From Eopsaltria australis (taxonomy: Eukaryota; Chordata; Aves; Passeriformes; Petroicidae): 64,000 bases of DNA. The translations under genes and the position numbers were made by a program. Positions within the stretch are counted from its first letter, which is position 1; each line of letters begins with the position of its first letter. This document shows positions 55,701 to 64,000 of the stretch, in pieces. The stretch spans positions 1 to 64,000 of the forward strand of contig JAVTVJ010000518.1 of the NCBI GenBank assembly GCA_034509425.1. Reading direction: 5' to 3'. Under the pieces are notes generated by a model, which was given only the letters and a program-made list of their open reading frames with translations, had not been told where the DNA came from and did no database searches.

Positions 55701-58700
55701 GCAAATTCTGAGATGTCAAAATTTGGATCAGTCTCACAGTCTGACAAGAAGTTAAGTCTTAATAATTTATTTATTGTGAAATATCCACAGACTATTTCAT
55801 ATTGCCATTACCTATGATTAAAATATGCTTTTAAATGTGTTTATGAAAACAACAGCATCACATCTATTGTATTTTAATCATTAAAAGAGTCATGAAAGTG
55901 ATAAGAGTGGTATGTTTCCACTAATTAATTAAAAATCGAAGAAAGACCATTTTCTGAATGATGATAAGTAATTAATTTTTTTAAATAATCACCATATCTA
56001 TATCTTCCTGAGAAAGATTTTCACTCTATTTTTAATTTATACATAATAATGAGTCACTATTTTCTATTCTGTGGAATTTTAGTCTTGTGTTATTATTTCA
56101 TTAGGGCTCATAAGAAGACTGGTTTAAACAGAGTCCTTATCAACATACATGGCTGCGCTAGAATGTGTCATAATTTGTGTCCCCCATCTGCAGCAAAGAA
56201 TAAGACACTGATGAGAATTCCAATAGTTTTCAGTCACAGAAACTGAGTCTCCAAAAACTTATGTATTTTTCTCACTTTTGAAAACTGCCTATAACAATAA
56301 TATAAAAGCTATTCCATTTGCCTGAGCTCACTTATTTTCTCTTCAGAGGCCCTTTTAAGATGGTTAGTACAGTAGTGGACTTCTCCCCTTCTCTGGTCTT
56401 TTTATTTTTTCCCACTGGTGGCAATTTAATAGATTTAGTATATAGTAGGGGGAGAAAACAGATTTAGTGAATTATGTAATGGAAAAGGTTTGGAGGAAGT
56501 TTGAGTCAAAATAATAATAGCAATAACAATTATTATTATATTTGATAAGAATGTTCTAGAAATACAGTTAAAGTTAATAATAACCTAATATTTAATATTA
56601 ATATTGTATTAATACAAATATTATTAAATTTCTTGATATTATTATGATTAAAAATAAGGATACACTTATCCATAAGGAATCATATGAAGGTTTGCAAAAG
56701 AGCTCATTTGTCCAATGAGTCCTGCTCAGAGCTGTGTTTATGTCTGCTACTTTAAAAAAAAAAAAAAGAAAATATAAAAAAGAGAAAATTTGGACAAACC
56801 AGGGAAAAGAGCCTTAGTCTGTCTTCTCCTGGCTGATGGAGCTACTAGATAGCAGAGTCATGCTAGTTTTCACTTGTTCCACTTCTGTTGCTGCCATTCC
56901 AGGATTTTCAGCTGCAGCCAGTTATCTGGTTACTCAGTGGTAAAACTGGAAGAAAAGGACTCCACCCGGAATATTTTCAGGCCTGATAAGGTAATTGAAG
57001 TGAAAAATTGTTTTGGCTGAAATAAAATCACAGAACCTGATCTACTTTCAAGGTAAAAGGTCCAACCAACAGGATAATTAATTTTCCTTATCTGGGCTGT
57101 TTAATGAAAATGGCTGGGATTGTACCACTTTATGCTTGACAGAAGGCTACCTGAATGTGTGGTGAAGATCAGTTCCATTAAGTCCACTGGCTGTATCCTC
57201 TGAAAGGAGGATAGACAGATAGGTGTGTGGATCAGGACAGACTTTACACAGGAAATTCCTCACGCTGTGTCTTCTCTACCTCGGAATATACTCCTAATGT
57301 AGATACCATAGGCATCACAAGGCAGAAGACAGAAATACTGTGAGAATTTATATGTGGTGTCATTGCATCTACCTCAAAAGATCAAAGTAAAACAAGCAAA
57401 TTAATCCATGCAGACCTCAACTACTTGGTTTCTGCTATTAGCTCTTGCTCTGACACACTGACACCTGGTCCACTGATCAGTGAATTGTAGTCATGTCTTA
57501 AGCACCTGATGATTTTATTCTGAAGAGAATATAGTTTCTTCCTGCTTCCTTTCCCAATAAGAAACAAAGTCTTAGAAGCTAAACACAGGCTCAGAAATTG
57601 TGCACTATCATATTTTGATCTTCAGCATACTCACCCAAAACTGAAATAGAATTCAGCACCAGATTGTAAATACCTAAATTTAGTAGTCTACAATCTGGAG
57701 CTGTATCCCATCATTAAATATAGATTTGTGCAATCTGGAATCCCACCCCTTGTTACAGAAGAGTAAAATTCAGACTTCAAAACAACAAAAATTATTAAGG
57801 TATTATAAGGAAACATTGATGAGCTAAGATTAAAGTACCCACATAGCATATTTTAAAAATTTGATGATTGAAAGGATTACACAAAAGCAAATGACAAGAT
57901 ATTTAGAATGTTTACATAAATGCAACATATGCATTTATGTATACAAATAGAAATTATGGAACCAACACTGAAATTTTCCATAAAAAAATTACATCACATT
58001 AATACAGAGAAAAAAATTAACAAAAAGACACTTGAGAATAAGGAAAAGTGCTTGGAAAAATGTCAATATGGGAAAAAAAATCCACCTATAGGTGTATTCA
58101 CTTCAAGCAGCTTTTCATCTCATTCTGCCATATGCTCTACCACAATAAGATGATTGACATGTTTATTTTAAATTTCTGTATGCACAGTGATTTCCATGGG
58201 TAAAGATCAACATTCCTTTCATCATTTTTAAAATACAAAAAATGGTGGGAAAATTTTCTTCTACAAAGATTTAATGAGATTAGGTACCCATGGGCATTTA
58301 TGCATCAGGTAGATACCTCCTTCCCCTGTATGTCACAAATATATCTCTGCACATTCTTGAATCTAGAACTGTTGCAAAATAGTCAAATGCAGTGTAGGAA
58401 CTGGAAATGAAACTGAACTGTAAAATCTTGGTTAATTTAAATTTTGCTGTTACTAATGAAGGACCATACACGTTTCTTTAACCTACTATACATATCCAAC
58501 AGAAATTGCCTTGGAAATCCATCATACATTCATTTCTTACTTTAATTTTTAAAGGCCTTGGTTTTTGCCTAGTAACACATTCATTTGTGACCTTAATGGT
58601 CTTCCTATGAACTGTGGATAAAAATATTTTTTATATTGGTTTTATGATTTATTATTTCATTAGGTAAACAGGTTTACTGCTTAGTTTGTCTTTTTTATAT

Positions 58701-59005
58701 ATGACCTTAATAGAATATTCACCATCACATTTCAATGACTTGAAAGATGCAACTGAAAATGCAGAGCATCAACGTGCAATTTTTTATTTTTATTATGTCT
58801 GCTTTGTTCTCATTATCCCATGCTGCAAAAATTTATGTGAAATAGCAAGGAACAGTATACTACAGTGGTTTTTTATATTTCACTTTTGGAATGAAGTAGT
58901 AACTTATGTTCAAGATATGTTTAGATTTGAATGATTAGGCTTTTTGAATGGGTTCCCTCTGTTGTTTTGAAATGTTCTTTTCAAAAAGATCATCCATTCC
59001 TAGAG
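49736..59005. other. Long AT-rich stretch, no gene seen
   Basis: More than 9 kb without a gene or repeat I can name, apart from simple sequence: poly-T at 50842-50858, (ca)n at about 53365-53396, an AAT-rich piece at 56510-56640 and poly-A at 56753-56766. Confidence 0.45.
53365..53396. repeat. (CA)n microsatellite
   Basis: Interrupted acacacacagacatacacacacac-type run. Confidence 0.85.
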
Positions 59006-59126
59006 ACAATAAATCATGTTTTTACCCTTCCAATTTTACCCTTTTACCTCTCCCCAGTTCTGCTGGTGGGGGAGTGAGTCAGTGGCTGTGTAGGGCTTGG
59101 TTGCTGAACAGGGTTAAACCACAATA
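59006..59126 (+). repeat. 3' fragment of the ERVL-like LTR family
   Basis: Tttttacccttccaatttta, then cagttctgctggtggggga and gaacagggttaaaccacaa: the terminal quarter of the same LTR as at 30611 and 49318. Confidence 0.65.
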
Positions 59127-62089
59127 AAACCCTATTTTCTCAGCACTAGGGAATAAATGTTACAAAAACAGATGCATATTACCATATTAGCACTTTATCT
59201 ACAGTATAATATACATTATTGCAGTATTTAAGTCTTCATTTCACTAGTCAACTTACAACAAATGTATGATCGTTAATTTAAAAAGTGGCTCTGAGTACTA
59301 AAAGTCAAAGTTGGCAAATTTGTCTTTTTTTTTCACCAACAAATTTTTAGACTAGGAGCAGCACTTGTAATTAATTGTCAACACCAAACTCTCAGTTGCT
59401 TCTGTTGCAAAGTCATCTTTTACATTTAGAAATTATAAATGTGTTTGTTTATAAAAAGAATGCTGTGATGAAGCTGGGGTTTTTTAATCTTTTATCCTTA
59501 GAAATCATTAAATATTTGACAGTGTAGGATCTGATCTTCAAGGTATTATTCATCTGAGAAATCCTTGCTATGCAAATAATTACATTCTCTTGTAAAATCA
59601 CTGGCTGCATGAGTGATATGTATATGATTGACCTTTTTTATTATTCTATTGCCTACTTCATAAAATTGAGAAAAATCCAAGAGCTCAAGACTTCAACATG
59701 TCAGTCAGGGTTTTTCCATGGATTTCAGGAGAAGATAAGCAGGGTCTCAAAGACATCAAAGGAGCATTAACCATAATCTATTTTACTGAGTCACAGAAAA
59801 CTTTGACCCCACTCAGTCTGGAACTTTGTCTCTTGAAAATGTACCAATTTGATCTTATTGAACATGGTGAACTTTGCTGTCATATCTCACCTGGAAGATA
59901 TGAGCTTTCACTGTTCAAAGAACAGAACACAGCAGGTTAAACACAAACCTTATTTCAGTGTATTGAGTAAAAATTTCATATTTATTGTCCTTTGTAAAAT
60001 TTCACAATATGAATGAAGAGTACTCTCAGGGTTCAGAAAGAAAGGCAGTTTGACATGCTCATATTCAGACTTCTTGGTCTTTTCAGCAGGTGCTGGTCCT
60101 TTGTACATTTCACACTTAAGAGCATGCAGTTAACACAATGTATTTTTATATGTATGATAAGTGAAAAAAAAATCATTCTGATTTGACTGGTGGAGAAGTT
60201 TGAGGTACTGCTGTAGTATCTAGCATGTCAAGTGCTCTAACTGTATCATTTTTAATAGATAACATTGAAAAGAACTTTCATTCAGTTTTAACCCTTTAAA
60301 ACGCTAATGCTGATAATATTGTTTAACCTTATAAATCTCGAAGTCCCAGAACAACGATTATCAAGGCCCAATAATTTCAAATCTCATTAAACCATATGTT
60401 CCCTTTGAGATAACCTAGGTAAAATGAATAATGGTTTCCTTAGCAGCATTCTGTTTTCCTTCACAACAAAGAGTTCATGAGTTATAGTCTGTCAAGGACA
60501 GAATTCCTACTCTGCACAAAATAGTAGTTTTGAATTATGTAATTTAGAAGATAGCCAAAAGTGCTTTGCTTCATATCATCTGGAGAGAAGTCCATACATT
60601 ACTTACTATGGAAGAGGAAAATTTTTATTTTTCTTTTCAGATATCTTCTTGATTAATGTTCCTAATATTACGCTGATAAGATTATGCTGAAGGTTGTAAA
60701 AGCTACACATCACTTTACCTGACTTATCTGAAAGAATCTTAGCATTACTGAAAACAGTAAAAAAAAAACAACTTACGTTTTTCTGGTTTACACCTCCTTT
60801 TGTGAAGAAGTTACCAATATTTGTGTGCTTACAGTGTATAAACTCTAAGTTTATGCCAAATGAAACATAAGAAATGTAGAACCTTTTAATATAAACAATG
60901 AAAATATAAATATATATACATGCATGCATAAATTCTGCATTTCATATTAGGTACTCACAGGCAAATTGAGGACACGCACACCCTAAACCACACTGAAAGG
61001 GACTTTTTTGTTTGGTTTTTTATTTGCTTTGTATTGTTTAAAGCAACAAACTATTTTAGCAACCTTTTCAGAGATACATGTTTAAACATTCAGCTGTATC
61101 AAAGCTAAGATACAAAAGAATCCAGCTATGAAGGAGAATCATAGAATTCTAAAAAGCAAGTCCAAATATATGAGGATTTGTCTAGTTATTATACTTTGAT
61201 GGTATTAACTGAGCAATAAAAAGAAAGTTGACCACCTTGGGAAATTAAACGGGAAAACATTCTTGCCTCTAAAGATGACAGAAAATGCTGGAGCATCCAG
61301 AGAGTTTGGGGGGAAGAGGGAAACCTACTTCCCCCACCAGATTCTGAAAAAGTGTTTGAAGAGTATTTAAGCAGGATACACACATACATAGATATTTCAT
61401 TCCAAATGTTTGAAACCTGGCAAAATTGTAAGCAGTGGAAAACAAGGTCATAAAAAATGAGATTCTAGGAAAATTAAAAATAGACATCCCTACCTACCTC
61501 ACCTATGAAAAGTAATTAGTTTTCCAGAAAATTGTGTGCTGGCAGGAAGATTTACTCTAGTCATCAGTTGATACCGCACCAAAAATAATCCTGTAAAACT
61601 GATGGAGGAAAAAAGCTCCCTTGAAGTCCTCAAATGTCATTTCCACGTCCTTTAGAATATTCAGAACTTCTGATTTTGTGAAGTGCAGATTTTGGTCCTG
61701 ATTTTTTTTTATCAAATTAGTAATTATTAACTTTATCAAATTAGTAATTATTATTTTTATGATCATAATATTTTAGTTATAAATAAATATATGCTCAACT
61801 ATTTCTGAAGTTAAGATAAGGCATGGGAAAAAAAAAGGCAATTAAGTAAGTTTCCTAGTTAATTTCATTACAAAATATGCAAATCCGAGGACACTGGTCC
61901 CTTTGTGTTCATATTTTTTTTGTGCTAAATCAAACTGGTTTTAAGTTGATTGCTAAACAACTGCATTCTGATGAGTGAGTGACCTACTGTTCCTCTGAAA
62001 TGAGGGTGTCTGTTTAGCTGTTGAGTCAGTCCACAGTGCCCAGCAAGATCAGCAAGCTAACAGTGGTTTTGGCTGTTTGTAGGACACTT
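59127..62089. other. AT-rich stretch, no gene seen
   Basis: No coding signal. A direct repeat of about 20 bp (atcaaattagtaattatta-like) occurs twice at 61710-61751. Confidence 0.45.
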
Positions 62090-63455
62090 TTCTTGCAGTG
62101 GGTGAAAAGGGATCCAGGAACTCTCCTCCAGACAGTGGGACTGCATGGCACTGGTGGTGTCCTCATCAGGGTCAGTGTCCAGCCTCAGCTGGAGTAAGAA
62201 CCCTGGCACACTGGAGGCCGTGGGTCCTACGCATGGTCAGACAGAGGATGCTGCCTCCCATGGCTCATATCTGTTGCCTTATCTGGAGCAGGGTGAAGTG
62301 AGAGAAATGGTGACCTCCCTTGTGAGGGAAGGCAATCAGACAGTGACACATCAGGGAGGATGAGTAGGAGGTTTGTATGATCATCATAGATCTGCAGGGG
62401 CACGAGGCTGAGCTACAGAATCAAAAGAAAGAAGGGCACTCCCAAGAGAGAGATGGATGGGGACTTGTGCCTTCTATGAGCAAGAGAAAGGCTCCATGTC
62501 TTTCAGATCTGAATTTACAGAATTCATACATTGCACTAGTAGCCAAGGAAAGGGAAGGAACTTCATTGGAACAGATTTCAGAGCCAGCTGGGCCTGAACC
62601 AAGAATTAGTGCTGAGAGGAAGCAGCTGGCAATGGTGTTTTGAGACTCTCTTCTGCAGGGGATAATAGCACTCACCTGCCAACCAGAACTGCTGCCACAG
62701 GAGATTAATTCTTTGATGGGGCTTGAATCCAGAATGTTGCATAGAGGATGATGAGTCTCATGCGGCCTTCAGATTTTTGCTCATCCATCTGTGCACCATT
62801 AATACTGCCAAGGGAGACCTGGGGCAATCAGGAGTGAGTACAGAGAGGTGATGACAAAGATGGTTTTCCCCTTGGTCCTGGGTATGATGAAAAAGCCTCA
62901 GGCAGAGGCTCCTGAAGTATCCTGAAATAACAAGCAGATTCCTGGTATTGTCACAAGCAGTGCTTTGATATTTTATGACAGGGATTTCTAAGGAATAAGA
63001 CTGCTAGTGAGACATGAGATCTATGTGACTAAGTATGGATTAATCTTCTTGAAAGCAGGACTTGCTAGACTGGTGATGAAGACCATAAAGCATTCATCTC
63101 ATCAGATGGTGATAAGAGCTTTCAGTTAAGTTAGGAAGGTAAGATAAGGGTATATATAGGGCAAGATGATGTGTTTAAGGGAGGTCTTGTGTATGATAAA
63201 GAACATTAGAAGCTGACCTACCTGAAATTCTTGTGCACAGACGCACACAGCCTGGAAAATTAACATGAGGAATTGATATTCCATGAATGGATGAAGAACA
63301 TTTACAATGCTGGCCTTGAAGGTCTTCAAGACTCAGCTGAATAAAGACAAAAAATTTGGTATGAAATCAGCGTTGACCTTCCTTTGGAGCAAAATTGGAT
63401 TAGATACTTCTTGGCATCCCCTCCAACCTGGATAATTTTGTAATTCTTTTATTCT
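62090..63455 (+). repeat. CR1 LINE copy with ORF1 (esterase-like) remnant and 3' end
   Basis: An open frame 62377-62643 and its in-frame continuation after one stop (62641-62643) read as CR1 ORF1. A leucine-rich stretch (LNLQNSYIALVAKE) is followed by SEPAGPEPR and then DSLLQG, the GDS-type block of the CR1 ORF1 esterase. Later ORF1-like blocks reach about 63090. ORF2 is absent, and a diverged CR1 3' end (cccctccaacctggataatt) closes it at 63416-63455. Either the element lost its middle or two CR1 pieces abut. Confidence 0.7.
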
Positions 63456-64000
63456 GATAATCTACTCTAGATTTATTCTGATAAACTACTGAACACAATA
63501 CCTTCAGTATCTTTAGTTCAGTGTAGTGAGAAAGTAGCAAAATACCGTGCAAGACCATGCAAGCTGGCTACAGAAAGACAAACAGACTTGTTAGTAGACA
63601 CTTTACTTCAACAAAGATAATGATCCTTGTACGTAACTTCTTGGGTTTGAGATTAAATTTATAGTTCATGCACTAAAGATCTTAAATGAAGCCAAGACTA
63701 CAGAACACTTCTGCATCAGAACTCCATATTAGATAAGCTATTTAGAACTGTGATATAGACTTTACACTAGCAGTAGAGTGCCATATCTCAAACAAAATAA
63801 CCAATATTTTTACAATTTCAGTAGAAAATTTTTTGTATGAAATTTGAAACAGCTCAAGTATCTGGCCCTCCAGAAATATGATCACATGCAAATTCAGTGT
63901 AAAATATTACTTTACAGTTTATTTAACTTTAAAACTCAATTGAATCTCCAACATTCAATGTGCTCTCTTTGTGAAGCAGTGTTTGTACCCCTTTCAATTC
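63456..64000. other. AT-rich stretch, no gene seen
   Basis: No coding signal and no named repeat up to the window edge. Confidence 0.5.

Noticed and set aside
1..64000. CRISPR arrays, bacterial defence systems, tRNA or rRNA genes
   Set aside because: No regularly spaced repeats, no operons, and no cloverleaf or rRNA sequence that I could support; the window is a bird genome.

Overview
The window is vertebrate nuclear DNA, almost certainly from a bird and probably a songbird. Both strands carry many degraded CR1 LINE fragments, with the typical 3' ends built on repeated ATTCTATGAT. There are several avian-type LTRs, and the left end holds a PIM-like kinase with a second, broken copy beside it; PIM1-like kinases are known to have multiplied in the zebra finch. 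There are no bacterial operons and no CRISPR array.

Layout. Positions 1-4.9 kb are GC-rich. They hold the 3' part of a PIM-like serine/threonine kinase gene (three exons, 1-1551) and a degenerate second copy (1826-2696) that repeats both exon and intron sequence. From 5.8 to 6.47 kb lies a decayed ERVL-type pol remnant (integrase, then dUTPase), cut off abruptly at 6465. From 6466 to 15308 is a nearly complete endogenous retrovirus (8,843 bp). It has two 653-bp LTRs differing at 4 positions, a tRNA-Lys-type primer binding site, gag, pro, pol, a short env and a polypurine tract. From 15309 to the end the DNA is AT-rich and gene-poor: CR1 fragments, at least two solo LTRs with clean 6-bp target duplications (32903-33414 and 35674-36123), several older LTRs, and long stretches in which I see no gene.

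How the provirus works. Gag, Pro and Pol lie in three successive -1 frames. A textbook signal sits at each junction: G_GGA_AAC with a 9-bp hairpin 7 nt downstream (gag to pro), and G_GGT_TTC on the pro stop codon with an 11-bp stem 5 nt downstream (pro to pol). This layout, the tRNA-Lys site and a dUTPase-like segment before the protease are betaretrovirus-like. The Env has an internal fusion peptide between cysteines and a CX6CC motif, which is alpharetrovirus-like, so the element looks like a recombinant. Pol is broken by one single-base frameshift near 10667; gag, pro and env are open.

Most notable. The provirus has no target-site duplication. Its left flank is ERVL pol in GC-rich DNA and its right flank is the middle of a CR1 element in AT-rich DNA. 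This suggests recombination between two proviruses (a chromosomal rearrangement) or an assembly join at a repeated element.
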